Source: Alloascoidea africana
Lineage: Eukaryota; Ascomycota; Alloascoideomycetes; Alloascoideales; Alloascoideaceae
Length of the DNA stretch: 64,000 bases
Direction of reading: 5' to 3'
NCBI GenBank assembly: GCA_030581615.1
Contig: JAKTTT010000013.1
Coordinates: 372,001 to 436,000, forward strand
Shown here: piece by piece, positions 1 to 10,216 of the stretch
How positions within the stretch are numbered: the first letter of the stretch is position 1
How the letters are laid out: each line of letters opens with the position of its first letter
Program-made: the position numbers and the translations under genes
The notes under the pieces: generated by a model
Databases searched by the model: none
Told to the model about the DNA's origin: nothing
What the model saw: the letters and a program-made list of their open reading frames with translations, nothing else

Positions 1-930
1 TAGAGCCTCCAGACTTGCATCGTTAATGTCTTCTAACGTCTTGGCCTGCTGTTGTTGCTTTGTATCGATAACGTTCACAACATGGCCCGCCTTTACGGAT
101 ACAATCGCCAAGATGCCTTCTCGAGATCCTGCTGCTAGCGTTGCTTCATCTTTGCTCAACGCTACTGTGATCCAGGGTGTTTCCAACTTGAAATCCGAGT
201 CTGTAAGCTTGAAAGTATAATTCCCAAGGTAACAATTCCAGCAGATAATTGTGCCATCCTCGGAGGCACTTATCAAGTTGAGAGAATCCAGATCCGCCGA
301 ATTGACAAAAATCCCAGCAGTCGTTTCCAGAGAATGGTTGAACCCAGACATGACTTGCTCGATAGCAGGCTCTAAACTGTAGCACCAAACAGACCCGTCC
401 TGTGCTCCAAAGGCAAACACAGGCTGTGATGGATGAATACTGAGCCAGGTAACCTCTTCAACAACGTCCAGGGACCCTAGAAACTGCCATTGCTGGCCCC
501 GTCGCAGAGCCTTCCATGATCGTACTTTACCAGCCATATCTCCAGTTATCAAATAATTTCCACACGATGTGAAACCTCCCGCGATCACAGACTCCTGATG
601 ATTTGTCAGCTGTGTCAAAATCTTGGGTGGGTTTGAATTTGTGGTCCACAGGTACCCCGTATTGTCTCCTCCTCCAGTGACAACCACAGGCAGAGTAGGA
701 TGGGTCCGGACCATAAAGATCGAATCGGTGTGCTTGTCGAAATAGCTCGAGCTGTTGTTTTCCATGTTTATTTCAATGTAGTCCTCTTCTCGTTCGTCCT
801 CATCCATTTGCACATCCTCTCCTTCCTCTGGTGCATTACCTGATCCTTCAGCTGTGTCCAGGATTTCTTCCACGTCATTTGGATCTATGAATTCTTCGTT
901 ATCGCTGTGGTCTTCTTCACGGACTACCAT
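1..930 (-). CDS. SQT1: Ribosome assembly WD40 protein Sqt1 (5' part, truncated by window edge)
   Basis: The frame is open from an ATG at 930 down to base 1, giving the first 310 residues; the C-terminus lies outside the window. An acidic N-terminal leader (EED, EEGED, DEDEREED runs) is followed by SYFDKHTDSIF, TGGGDNTGYLW and AFGAQDGSVWCYSLE, which I recognise from yeast Sqt1 and its AAMP relatives. WD repeats begin near residue 55. In S. cerevisiae Sqt1 is a dedicated cytoplasmic chaperone for ribosomal protein uL16 (Rpl10) in late 60S assembly; the acidic leader probably contributes to binding the basic client. No intron is visible in the part seen. A TTACGTAA palindrome and a TTACCCGG (Reb1-like) site lie within 110 bases upstream. 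Confidence 0.93.
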   Translation of the reverse strand, partial: MVVREEDHSDNEEFIDPNDVEEILDTAEGSGNAPEEGEDVQMDEDEREEDYIEINMENNSSSYFDKHTDSIFMVRTHPTLPVVVTGGGDNTGYLWTTNSNPPKILTQLTNHQESVIAGGFTSCGNYLITGDMAGKVRSWKALRRGQQWQFLGSLDVVEEVTWLSIHPSQPVFAFGAQDGSVWCYSLEPAIEQVMSGFNHSLETTAGIFVNSADLDSLNLISASEDGTIICWNCYLGNYTFKLTDSDFKLETPWITVALSKDEATLAAGSREGILAIVSVKAGHVVNVIDTKQQQQAKTLEDINDASLEAL

Positions 931-1010
931 TCTGAAAAAAAATGATTTGAAATGTTTATCACTTGTCAAAAAAGTGAAAAAGCAGAAAAATACTGAAAAA
1001 AGATTTGGGA

Positions 1011-1018
1011 TTACGTAA
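1011..1018. promoter_or_regulatory. TTACGTAA palindrome (Yap-type bZIP site) upstream of SQT1
   Basis: A perfect 8-base palindrome lies about 80 bases upstream of the SQT1 start. This is the overlapping Yap/bZIP recognition sequence of yeasts. Function here is inferred from position only. Confidence 0.4.
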
Positions 1019-1030
1019 CGGAGTGTATGG

Positions 1031-1038
1031 TTACCCGG
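1031..1038. promoter_or_regulatory. Reb1-like site (TTACCCGG)
   Basis: TTACCCGG matches the Reb1 general regulatory factor core TTACCCG. It is about 100 bases upstream of SQT1, the expected place for a nucleosome-free-region organiser. Confidence 0.5.
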
Positions 1039-1655
1039 TTTGTATTTTGATGTTGAGGAATTTTGCTTTCGAACTAACGTAGTTCGCCATCGAAAGCCTT
1101 ACAAGTGATATGGCTTCACACATATGAGAATTAGTTTACTACTCGCCACGATCAAACCTGCCTTTTATTAGCTCACCTTTTTTTTCTGAATAGTTCTGTC
1201 TAGGTAAGAAGAGCCATTTTCTTATTTCTAATAAACTCCTTACAAACTAGGTTCCGTGCTTCAGCATATATAATACCAACAGCAGAGTATCGAAATGCTG
1301 TATCTAATCAAGACCAGTAGTAGTAATATTCCATCCATCTTCAGTAGGTGTTATAGACCAAGGGTGTGGTGGATTACACAATGAGTACCAATTATCAATG
1401 GCATCTCCCTAGCGTCAGATAAGAGATGGGAGAAAACCTTGTCCATAAAGGTCCATATTTCCAAATCCTGTCTCATAATGAGCTTCAATTAATCCGGGAT
1501 CTTTCTGGATGTTGATGTTTGATCTTGTGTGATGGCCTGGATAGCTAGAAGACGTTTGATACACGTTGTCTAAGATTTACAATTCTAAAGGAATAAATTG
1601 GGTGGCTTTTCGTTGGTAAGTTATGGTATATAGCAAAACATTGGTCATAACATGT

Positions 1656-3140
1656 TCAAATCATTAAAAAGAATCCCAAAACGGACACTAAAAGCGTGGA
1701 AAATGAGAAGCTAAAATTGGATGCGAGATCTGTACTCCTTGAGATTGTGGAATTGGCGCCGGCGGTCTTGGGGACACCGTCTTTGCCTGCCCGGATCTCC
1801 TCAATGTTGGAGCTGCCAGACCCCATCCTTGCGGTTGCAAGATGAATCTCGTTATTGTCGAGATCATAAACAATGTAAAAGTTTCTCAGAAAGTTTTGGC
1901 CGAGTATTGTATGGTTTATATCTTGCGGTACAATTGTCAAAACAGTATCATTTTCTCCTGCATTTTCCCTGTAAGTGTCGGGGATCAAAAAGCTTTGAAT
2001 AGGCACGTCTACCGTCAAATCTGAACCAAGATGAAAAGAGATATGGGACACATCCAGATTGCCGGCCAACCCACCAGAGATGTAGTAAGCGTTCATGGAG
2101 GAGGAGTATTTGGCGCCTATACTTTTTGCTAACTGCCTAAGTTCATAATTGGGCATCAAACAGTAATTAGCTCCTGAATGGAGCACCGCGTTCATAGATC
2201 TCTTCAAACTAGTGAGAGACTTATTGCTATTCTTCGGCCAGACGTCGAGACCTCGCAGCTCAACTTGGAGCCGTGTGTAACCGTAAGTAGAATTAGGGAC
2301 TATGGGCACAGTCTTGAGTTCGCCAGTGTACTTTTCATGGTCGACTGCACCAAATAGCAAGGTGCCAGAGTCTTCCTCCCAGTTGTCGAGATACAAAGAG
2401 TAGGCATTTGAGTTAATGATGCCGGCGTTTACAAGCGCTCTGGGGAAATTCGGATAGGTATAAGGCACCCTATTTCGTGATGATTCCTGATTGGACGCTT
2501 CAAACTTTTCATATCCAATGCCGAAGAATCCCACCGAGGAGGATACGCTGGTTGCGATTGCTATTTGGTAGTCTTCAAGCTCAATGCCGCCAAACTTGAT
2601 AGTGTCTGTACCCCAGTGACCACGGACAGTGAAGGGGAAATCTTTGTAAGAGAAGTAATAGCGGGAGTTGTTGTATTTGTACGTAGACGACCATGCTCTC
2701 GTAAAGGTTCCATAATCGTCGCAGTTACCATTTCCCCAATCGCAGTAATAGTTTTTATTGGACATTAACAGCAAGTCTGAGTAGTCAGTATCGAGGAGAA
2801 GCTCAACCTTCTGCGGCGGAGTGCCTACCTCCACCTCAACGGAGTAAAACGAGCCTTCATTCTTGAGTTGTACGATCTCCACGTCCGAGTCTTTGCTTTC
2901 GTCTCTGTCGGCGACCTCCAGATGCTGGAGAGCTGAACGACTTGTGTAGTTCCTCTTGGACTTGCTAAAAGAGGTTTTGAAGAACTTTCCTTCTGGAGCT
3001 GATCTTTTCACTTTGGCGGCGGGGGCGGGGTTAATAGCAGCGTCGACATTGTCATGGAGAAAAGAATAGATGTTCTTGGAGTCAACAGCGAGAGTGGATA
3101 GCGCGACGAGGATAGAAAAGATAGACTTGTTCCAAATCAT
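1656..3140 (-). CDS. Yapsin-like GPI aspartyl protease with altered active site
   Basis: The 494-residue protein has the yapsin layout: signal peptide (residues 1 to about 20), a propeptide with basic pairs (KR at 45-46 and 62-63), a pepsin-fold body, and a Ser-rich tail ending in a hydrophobic GPI-attachment signal (about 475-494). Yapsins are wall or membrane-anchored proteases that cut after basic residues. The first active-site motif reads D117-T-D-Y instead of DTGS/T. The second, normally D-S/T-G-T, reads H321-S-G-A, so the second catalytic aspartate is missing. Fold-conserving motifs such as ILGQNFLRNFYIVYD (412-426) are intact and the frame has no break, so this looks like a maintained, probably inactive, protease homologue rather than a pseudogene. 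No YPS number is assigned because the paralogues cannot be told apart by eye. Confidence 0.9.
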   Translation of the reverse strand: MIWNKSIFSILVALSTLAVDSKNIYSFLHDNVDAAINPAPAAKVKRSAPEGKFFKTSFSKSKRNYTSRSALQHLEVADRDESKDSDVEIVQLKNEGSFYSVEVEVGTPPQKVELLLDTDYSDLLLMSNKNYYCDWGNGNCDDYGTFTRAWSSTYKYNNSRYYFSYKDFPFTVRGHWGTDTIKFGGIELEDYQIAIATSVSSSVGFFGIGYEKFEASNQESSRNRVPYTYPNFPRALVNAGIINSNAYSLYLDNWEEDSGTLLFGAVDHEKYTGELKTVPIVPNSTYGYTRLQVELRGLDVWPKNSNKSLTSLKRSMNAVLHSGANYCLMPNYELRQLAKSIGAKYSSSMNAYYISGGLAGNLDVSHISFHLGSDLTVDVPIQSFLIPDTYRENAGENDTVLTIVPQDINHTILGQNFLRNFYIVYDLDNNEIHLATARMGSGSSNIEEIRAGKDGVPKTAGANSTISRSTDLASNFSFSFSTLLVSVLGFFLMI

Positions 3141-5279
3141 ATAGTATTGGGAAGATACAGGGTTTTATTTTTGCTCCGAGTTTAAAAGCAAGTGGAAGTT
3201 GAAGATCCGAAAAGGAGAAATTTAATAGAAGCGCATTATGAGTACGCAGGGATAGGCAAGGCTGACTGGACCTGCATCTGTATCGCCCACCTCTTGTAAA
3301 AAAGCAGCTTCTTTGAAGCGGAAGCTCTGTCCCTTGCCTCATTTCATGCTTCTATTTCATTTTGCCCTCACAATTGACACTCTTCACCCTCGTAAAAGAA
3401 AATGCGTTATCGCACTCACTTCATGTTTTTCATCTTCATCTTCAGCTGCAACATTTGTTCCCCGCCCGCTTTTATGGGCAGAATCTTCCAAGATGTATGC
3501 AGCTGAGATGTAGTCACAAAACACACATCATACAACGTGTCATTCCTGCCCAACATCACAATAATCCTCAATGTTCAAGCTAGTATTTCTGTTTTCATCT
3601 TTAATGCCTTTGTTAGTTCCTCTGCTTCTAGAGTCTTTGCAACAAAGTAAGTACAGCTAAGCAGAGATAACCGTTCAATCTTGTTCATGCAAAGCATATG
3701 CTTTGGAAGGTAGCCACAGAAAGAAAAAGAATACTTTTCTTGAAGTCATTCGGCATGCAGTGGTCCTGCCAGCCGCTTGGAGAAATCATTTTAAGATAAA
3801 GACCAGCTTAAGTAAAAATCATATTTAAGGGAGAGAGAAATATTCCTTTCTTCGGTCGTTTCTGAAAGCTTCCTCAGTTCATCTTTCAACCTTTCCGATA
3901 AAATCCTCGAATCTAACTCGGTTATTTCTACAGAAAGTGAATCAACAGCTGCTTCTACTTGTTCCTGTTTAGAAGAATCACTCCTGCCCCATCCTGGTTT
4001 TCCGCTTCCTGAACATTTGTTCCTTCCTTCCTCCAGTTTGGTTTTGTATTGTGCGAGACTTCCCAAGAGGGACGAGAGAATTAGCAAGATAAGGTGATGA
4101 GATTAGATAAGTTTGTCGATCGTTTTAAGATTAGGGAATAGTTTAAATTGAGAGACAAATGCCTCTTTATTCTTTTCCCTGTAGAGAAATTCTCTTTTGG
4201 TTGTCACCCGAAAGAATTCTGCACCGGTTTCCTGGTGGCTAGAGCTTTTTCTCTCGCTCCCACAAGCTCACCCTTTCAGCTGTGTTCAACAGTTGTTTGG
4301 GAGGAAGTTCTTGCATCAGATAGTGGTTGCAAACTTTACTCTTCTCTTCTTTAAGCCACACCAAACAACCTGCTACTGTTGGTTCTCTTCTTCAAGCCAC
4401 TCCACCATTACAGGTTCTCTGCTTCAAGTTAACAACAAATGGAAGAACACCTATCATCTAAGCTACACAGAGTGACCTTCAATTAATTGACCTACAAGTA
4501 ATAACGTATTAGAACGAAAAATATTGCAATGATAGTATGTGAAGCAGATGAAGAGGTGGTTGGAGCAATGTGATGGAGTGATATTGCATACTTATCTTTC
4601 TACGAAGTTTTGGGGCTATTATATACGTCTCAAAAGACATCTTCGACCTTATATTAGGGCAAGCTTTTATAGTCTCAAGCAATGGTTTCATTCTTCCAAG
4701 ATTAAACCCCTTTAACACCTATGACAGCTCTGTCAATGTGTAGCGTGTGCGCGCGAGGAAAGACGGTGAGAGGAAGGTCATGCTAATTGATCGAGGAGGA
4801 TTCAAACTTGTTGATCTGCTATCTAGCAAATACATTCTCTATTTGAGTGAAGTTATGTTTTGGGGTGATACGAGGTCACATCTGCGAGATTGAGTAAATC
4901 TACGAAGGAAAGAGTGTAGCGGTTGTTTGGGGTCTTGCGAAGTTTAGAATTGAAACGTTGATATTAAACATACCTTCAAATCGGGCTACGCCTATTGTCA
5001 TAGTGGTCCTTTGGTATATCAAATCGGCACATACAGTCTTGGTTCTCTCTCCGTCAGGCTCGGATTTTGTTCCACTGGGACAGATTCAAAATAAACAAGC
5101 TCAGAATTTCATGGTGAAAAATTACAATAATTACCATACATTTATGCTGAACTAGATATCATGAAAAGATATCTGGAGGTATACGGATCCTGGAAGACTT
5201 CTGGACTTTAAATTCGCAAGTCCAAAAAGAGCCACTAGCTGAACAGCTGGTAGAAATAAATCTGTAAGCCCTACTTTTC
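3141..5279. other. AT-rich gene-poor tract
   Basis: The first 150 bases are the presumed promoter of the yapsin-like gene. Beyond that I see only short frames without family resemblance. The longest, on the minus strand at 3791-4087, has no ATG start. I support no gene here. Confidence 0.5.
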
Positions 5280-6000
5280 AAGAATTGATAGCTAGTCTTT
5301 TATCCAGTTGTCCATCTCAGATGTATTATCGGAAGCTATTGCATTTCTGAGTCCCATCGGACACCTTCAATATACTTCAGTTTCACAGAGTTTTATCAAT
5401 CCTGCCAGTTACTTTCAACACATTCTAGCCGAGAGTCTTAAAGACCATCTGGAATCAGTCTCCATATTCATATATGACCTAGGGATTCTTGGAACAGAGC
5501 TTACAACGGCCTTCGACACTACACAAACAGTAACTCCAGAAACCAAAGCTTACTTGGACACTATTATACGTATCTTAGACACTTTGTGTCGAAATGGACT
5601 CAAATTGAATCTAATAAAACTATCTATAGGTCAGAGCGAAGAATCCTTCTTGGACCACCCCATCAAAGAGCGAAAATGGTACATATTAAAAGTGAATCTT
5701 TATAAAATCTTGGAATTCGGTCAACCCAAAGATGAGACAGCACTCCGAACTCTCATGGCACGTTTAAATTGCTATCGGACAACCACTGAGTGACTGATTT
5801 GCTTGGAAATTATTGATTATTGGACAAGCCAACACCGGATTTTGCTGAATGAGCTCAGGCCAGCACTAGCTCCTGAGATTTCTAAACTTGAGCACGATAA
5901 GCATATAATCCTGCGTACGCGTGCTTCAGTCAAGGCTTGGGGATTCTCCCTTTGCAATTTGGACAAACACTTTTCAGCTCTGCATTTTCATTAGACTTGT
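5280..6000 (+). mobile_element. Fossil Ty3/gypsy-like retroelement pol fragment (reverse transcriptase to RNase H)
   Basis: Two adjacent plus-strand stretches resemble the Ty3/gypsy pol polyprotein. The left part (about 5285-5790) looks like the palm and thumb of reverse transcriptase, including NPASYFQ-like and GLKLN-like positions. The right part (about 5800-5990) looks like the start of RNase H, with APEISK and a degenerate TDAS-type segment. The order, RT then RNase H directly following, suits Ty3/gypsy rather than Ty1/copia. No gag, integrase or terminal repeats were recognised. The copy is a truncated remnant, clearly broken (at least three breaks), and old judging by how far the motifs have drifted. 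Confidence 0.6.
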
Positions 6001-6982
6001 TGATCTAAAAGCGTGATGGCTCAAATACTGAGTATCAATTATTAGTATATCTCAACACCCAAGAGCCAAAGAAAAAACGATTCTTGTACTAGAACGAGCT
6101 TTACTAGAGCAACTTGTTTCAAATTAGCATGAGTATAAGGGGATTCCACCCAGTCTGGCTGTCTCTCAATGCCCTTTGATTGACAGTCGATTCAATCAAG
6201 GTCCAGAATACTGAGTTTTCGGTCTCCTAAGCTACCTTGAAGAGTCATTTTATGTGGGTTAAGATTGGATGGAGTTGTAAACAACGGCTCTTTCGTTGGT
6301 GAGCTACACGACAAAGTGAACTGCGAGGCAAAGTTCCAGGTTCAAAAAAAAGTGAAATACACTGGGAAAATAGTTTCTTGTAATGGCTGTTTCTATGATG
6401 AGCACAGCTGCTTACTCTAATATCTGGCTTCAATTTCATGTATGCTCCATGTAGTGCATTAAAAACGGTTTCTAAAAGTGCTTCTCTAGAAACTCGTATA
6501 AAAAGTGAAATCCCACAACTTTTTAGAATAACTGGACAACGTAATCGTCTCAAGAATACTCTACCACTCTAAATGATCTAGACTACCCAAACTCCCAAAT
6601 ACATCTCCAAAGCTCTATGGGTGAACTTGAACCAACAATTAAGCAAACTTGATTTTCAAATTATATACACACAACAAACGTATAAACAGTAATGCTAGAC
6701 AAAATATATCAAAAAACACATGTCACGTCACTCGAAAAAAGGCAACAAGAGCTTGGCACAGTAACCGGGAAGACAACCAAAACCAAAACCATTAGCAACA
6801 TCTAAACCAAACGAAAACTGGTTATCAACCAGTACGCTTTCTCAGAAAAGAAAAAAAAAATTACCCCGAAAGAAAAAAATAAAAAAAAAAACAAATAGCA
6901 ACATCAAAAAGGCAGTACAGACAGGAACAGTGATATGAACAGTTGCAAAATAAAAGAGAAGGTAAAATAAGAAAAGGCAATA
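6001..6982. other. AT-rich intergenic tract beside the retroelement fossil
   Basis: No gene is supported. Remains of the retroelement may extend into the first 250 bases but are not recognisable. Poly-A-rich sequence near 6848-6900 is the 3' flank of MET30. Confidence 0.5.
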
Positions 6983-9463
6983 TCACTCAAAACAATACAT
7001 CCTAACCGTCCCATCATCACTGCCACTTGCGACTCTGCTATCGCTAAGTCCCACACATAATACAGCAGCAGTATGCCCACCAAAGGTGTGCATACATTTA
7101 CCACTTGCCAAGTCCCAAATCTTGGTCATCTTGTCATGCCCACCACTCACTATGCGGAAAGTATCCGCTGCAATGTCCCATACTCCTTCAACATGTCCAT
7201 ACAGAGTGCGAAGACAACGCTTTGTTTCAACGTCCCAGAGCTTGATAGAGGCATCCAACGAACAGGTAAGTAGATACTTTGGGGTACGATGGCTAATAAG
7301 GCTTGTCGTATCCGTTTCTGTATCCTCTTCACCAAGGGAAATAGGAAGGGCTGTTCGGATTCGGTCTCCATCTCCTGGATTTGCAACACAGGAGGGCAAT
7401 TGTTGTTCACATTGTTCTTCTCCCTCACCATCTTCTTCTTCACGTTGTCCGTTCCCTTGAATCTCTTCAAGAATGTTATCACCTTCCAAATGATTAATGT
7501 TTATAGGAATAACGCATTGAACAGGACCAATGTGTCCTCCTCCTCCAGGGCCGCTTGTCTCGCTACCGCCACCAAATACCCTAATACATCGGTTTGTGTC
7601 CAAAGCCCACATCCGAACCGTGGTATCCTCAGACGCACTGAACAGGGTATTACTGGGGCCGTGGATTTTTACGCTTGTAACCCACTCTGTGTGCCCCCGG
7701 AGGGTAAAGCATTGGCGGGTTTGGACATGCCAAACACGAATAGTGCAATCTGCAGAGCCTGAGACAATTGTCATGTCTTTAAAATCAACGCAAGTAACTG
7801 CTCCACTGTGGCCCTTGTAGGTCGAGATGCACTCGCCAGTATGATAGTTCCACACCTTGACGGTATGATCCAAACTGCCAGAAATTAGTTTTTGGTTATC
7901 GAAACAGAGAGCCCGTAATGCGCGTTTATGCCCGACTAAAGTGCGGATGCATTCGCCAGTGTTGATGTCCCATACTTTGATGGTTGTGTCGTAAGAGCCG
8001 GTGATTAGGACTTTGTGGTCAAACTTTAAGCATGTTACACCGTCGGAGTGACCTTTGAATTCCGTCAAGTTTCTAATGACACCTTTCCTCCAATTTGTCT
8101 CAACTCTAAATCGTTCGCAGTAGACCTCTTTCCAAGGCCGAGTTCGTCGTCTGGGTCGCATGGGAGTGGAGTCAGACCATGATCTGAACTTTTTGATAGC
8201 CACTTTGACCAATGGGTCGTTTTGCTTCCGCTTATTTCCGGAGCTTGTTTCTGGTTCTTCAGTTGATACGACAGCCTCGTCACCGTTTGTATGAATATTA
8301 TTATTATTGTTATTATTGTTGTTGCTGGGTCTGTTTCTCGTTGTCGCAACATGGGCAGTTAAAGCGGAAGAGGAGGTTCTATTTTTAATAGCCCTTTGAT
8401 GTTGGATCTGGTGCTCTTGTTCATATCTCTCCACCTGCTCCTGGGTCGGTTTGTATTCTCTGTATCTCATCATGTGCATCAGGGGCAAACCCCATCCGCA
8501 GCGGGGGCATTTCCGATCAATGTGCTGTATGCATAGTTTGTGCCAGACTCTGTCGTCGTCAGCCAGTTGTTTCCATCTTCTTGAGACACCCGCAGCTCTG
8601 CAAACGGAACGGGAATCCAGATAACCCAGAATTTTTAGAGAAATTTCGGTGGGCAAGGCAGCCAGAAAGTCGATTTTGATCAACTCGTCGAGGGATTGGG
8701 AAACGTAGGATAGCTGGGGGAAACAACACTGGCTCAACAGGCCCTTGAGGATGAGTCTTCTTTGGGAGGGAGGAGCCGCAGAAAAGATTGACCAAACATG
8801 GGTGATTGCCTGCTGATCTCTTTTCGGCAGGGCGTCTAGAGATTGTTGAATTTCCTCCATTCTGCTCTCGTCTGCTTTCCTGTTACAGGTGAAGGCCGGG
8901 TCGTGTCTATAACAGTACTTGTGGTTATTTAGCGGTCTGCCAATGTCCAGCATGCCGTCGCTTGGCGGTGAGGGCACATTGGGAGCTGCAGTAAGCACAG
9001 TGGAGAGAGAAGACTTGTCTTCCATGATTTTTGAGAATGTGAGAACGCCATCGTCAAGAGTCAGTTCATCTGAAGGATCTTCCGGATTGTTGTGTTTGGT
9101 GGTGGACTGTGTGTTTTTGGAAGGATCGGTCAGATGATGGGACAGAAAAGGAGTGATAACCTTTTCCGAATTTGCGGATGTGAGATCTTCCACCGACTCG
9201 TTGGTAGGGCGGTTATCGCAAGATATGGAGAGGTCGATGCCAGGCATGGATACTGGCACGCTGGAGGCATTTGACGGAGTTGTTGTTGTAGTTGTTGTTT
9301 TTGCATTTCGCTCAGAGGGTTGCGGAAGAGTTGTTGTGCCCAGAGGGTGTGGCTGTTGCGTGCCCTGGTGGGTACTGGGCAGGGGCTGGTCCTGGAGCTC
9401 GCGAGGCATGTGCAGGAGGTCGCGGTACGGCGGGGCCTGGTTCGAAGTCAGACTCTGGGGCAT
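6983..9463 (-). CDS. MET30: SCF ubiquitin ligase F-box/WD40 subunit Met30
   Basis: This 826-residue protein opens with a long Ser/Thr/Pro-rich region. The Met30/SconB signature follows: CYRHDP at about 184, KADES, then WSIFSAAPPSQR and QCCFPQLS. The F-box (LPTEISLKILGYLDS) spans about 265-310, then HIDRKCPRCGWGLPL. WD40 repeats run from about 470 to the end (GHSDGVTCL, TGSYDTTIKVWD, SGSLDHTVKVW). These motifs separate it from Cdc4. Met30 recruits Met4 to the SCF complex for ubiquitination, repressing sulphur assimilation when methionine is plentiful, and also answers to cadmium. An acidic loop of about 80 residues interrupts the blades (about 655-740), and an Asn run sits in the pre-WD linker. 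A CACGTG lies 119 bases upstream of the ATG. Confidence 0.95.
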   Translation of the reverse strand: MPQSLTSNQAPPYRDLLHMPRELQDQPLPSTHQGTQQPHPLGTTTLPQPSERNAKTTTTTTTPSNASSVPVSMPGIDLSISCDNRPTNESVEDLTSANSEKVITPFLSHHLTDPSKNTQSTTKHNNPEDPSDELTLDDGVLTFSKIMEDKSSLSTVLTAAPNVPSPPSDGMLDIGRPLNNHKYCYRHDPAFTCNRKADESRMEEIQQSLDALPKRDQQAITHVWSIFSAAPPSQRRLILKGLLSQCCFPQLSYVSQSLDELIKIDFLAALPTEISLKILGYLDSRSVCRAAGVSRRWKQLADDDRVWHKLCIQHIDRKCPRCGWGLPLMHMMRYREYKPTQEQVERYEQEHQIQHQRAIKNRTSSSALTAHVATTRNRPSNNNNNNNNNIHTNGDEAVVSTEEPETSSGNKRKQNDPLVKVAIKKFRSWSDSTPMRPRRRTRPWKEVYCERFRVETNWRKGVIRNLTEFKGHSDGVTCLKFDHKVLITGSYDTTIKVWDINTGECIRTLVGHKRALRALCFDNQKLISGSLDHTVKVWNYHTGECISTYKGHSGAVTCVDFKDMTIVSGSADCTIRVWHVQTRQCFTLRGHTEWVTSVKIHGPSNTLFSASEDTTVRMWALDTNRCIRVFGGGSETSGPGGGGHIGPVQCVIPININHLEGDNILEEIQGNGQREEEDGEGEEQCEQQLPSCVANPGDGDRIRTALPISLGEEDTETDTTSLISHRTPKYLLTCSLDASIKLWDVETKRCLRTLYGHVEGVWDIAADTFRIVSGGHDKMTKIWDLASGKCMHTFGGHTAAVLCVGLSDSRVASGSDDGTVRMYCFE

Positions 9464-9581
9464 CGTTCGTCTTGCAAAGCAATGGAGTGAAGGGCACGGG
9501 AAGAGAAGAGAAGAGAGAGAAGGAGCGGGAGAAAAAACACTGGCATTATATCATTATTTCCAGCTCCAAGTGGCCGAATAG

Positions 9582-9587
9582 CACGTG
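9582..9587. promoter_or_regulatory. CACGTG (Cbf1-type E-box) upstream of MET30
   Basis: The core palindrome in GCACGTGATG context is the Cbf1 binding sequence. Cbf1 with Met4 activates sulphur genes in yeast, and MET30 itself belongs to that regulon in S. cerevisiae, so a feedback role is plausible. It is only a six-base match, so this is inference. Confidence 0.5.
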
Positions 9588-9828
9588 ATGTGGCGTTAAG
9601 CTCGGCGGACCGGGATGTACGCTGGCGTTCCCAAGTGTACGCGCGGCCACGAGCCACTTTCCTCCGCCACCGCGCTGCATGGCGTGCTGGCGGGCGGCCA
9701 TGACTGGAAAAGAGCCTGCGACGAGAGATCAGGGAGGTCGCAGAGACCACGGGGCGAGAGAGGAGCGAGAGAGGACGTTCTAGGGGTCCTGGGTCCTGGT
9801 CGGTGGGCTCTTCTCTGCAACTACTCTG

Positions 9829-9861
9829 GTAGCCCACTGGTAGCCCGCTGGTAGCCCGCTG
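9829..9861. repeat. 11-base tandem repeat (GGTAGCCCGCT), about 3 copies
   Basis: GGTAGCCCACT is followed by two copies of GGTAGCCCGCT. It is non-coding and lies in the MET30-MFS intergenic region. Confidence 0.75.
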
Positions 9862-9910
9862 CCGAATTCCTCTCCATCTCTCGCAGTGACCGTGCAAGAT
9901 GGGCCCAGCA

Positions 9911-9962
9911 GGCCAAGTAGGTCCAGTAGGTCCAGCAGGCCCAGCAGGCCCAGCAGACCCAG
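9911..9962. repeat. 9-base tandem repeat (GTAGGTCCA / GCAGGCCCA), about 5 copies
   Basis: Two units of GTAGGTCCA grade into two of GCAGGCCCA and one GCAGACCCA. It is a non-coding minisatellite between MET30 and the MFS gene. Confidence 0.8.
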
Positions 9963-10181
9963 TCGGGACGGCTTGGAACGGAATGCCGTTCGCTTGTCCC
10001 TTCAGGCAGGACCAGGACCAGGGCCACCAGCATTAGCACTTAGTACCAGGAGCATTAGTACCCGCATCTGACCAGATCGCACGCTGGGCATGCTCCCAAC
10101 GCCCAGGCCGCGGTCAATCGCTGGCAAGTAGGCGCCCAGTGCTGCTTTCATCCACCTCTGTGCTCGTAGTGCGAGCCCCGT

Positions 10182-10216
10182 TGGCCATCGCGGCCATCGC
10201 GGCCATCGCGGCGGCC
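10182..10216. repeat. 9-base tandem repeat (GGCCATCGC), 3 copies plus partial
   Basis: Three exact GGCCATCGC units are followed by a GGCGGCC stub, upstream of the MFS gene. Confidence 0.8.

Larger units (their letters stand above)
931..1655. other. Intergenic: SQT1 promoter plus yapsin 3' flank
   Basis: No coding potential was seen. The left third holds the SQT1 promoter elements listed separately. The rest is AT-rich 3' flank of the yapsin-like gene. Confidence 0.6.

Noticed and set aside
3791-4087. 98-codon minus-strand frame with Glu/Leu-rich, coiled-coil-like sequence
   Set aside because: It has no ATG start and no splice partner that I could find, and lies in a gene-poor tract.
6983-9463. 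Identification as CDC4
   Set aside because: The pre-F-box motifs (CYRHDP, WSIFSAAPP, QCCFPQLS) and HIDRKCPRCGWGLPL belong to Met30/SconB.
9448-10071. Several frames of 60-150 codons on both strands between MET30 and the MFS gene
   Set aside because: They are Arg/Pro/Ser-rich, have no family resemblance, and are explained by high GC content and minisatellites.
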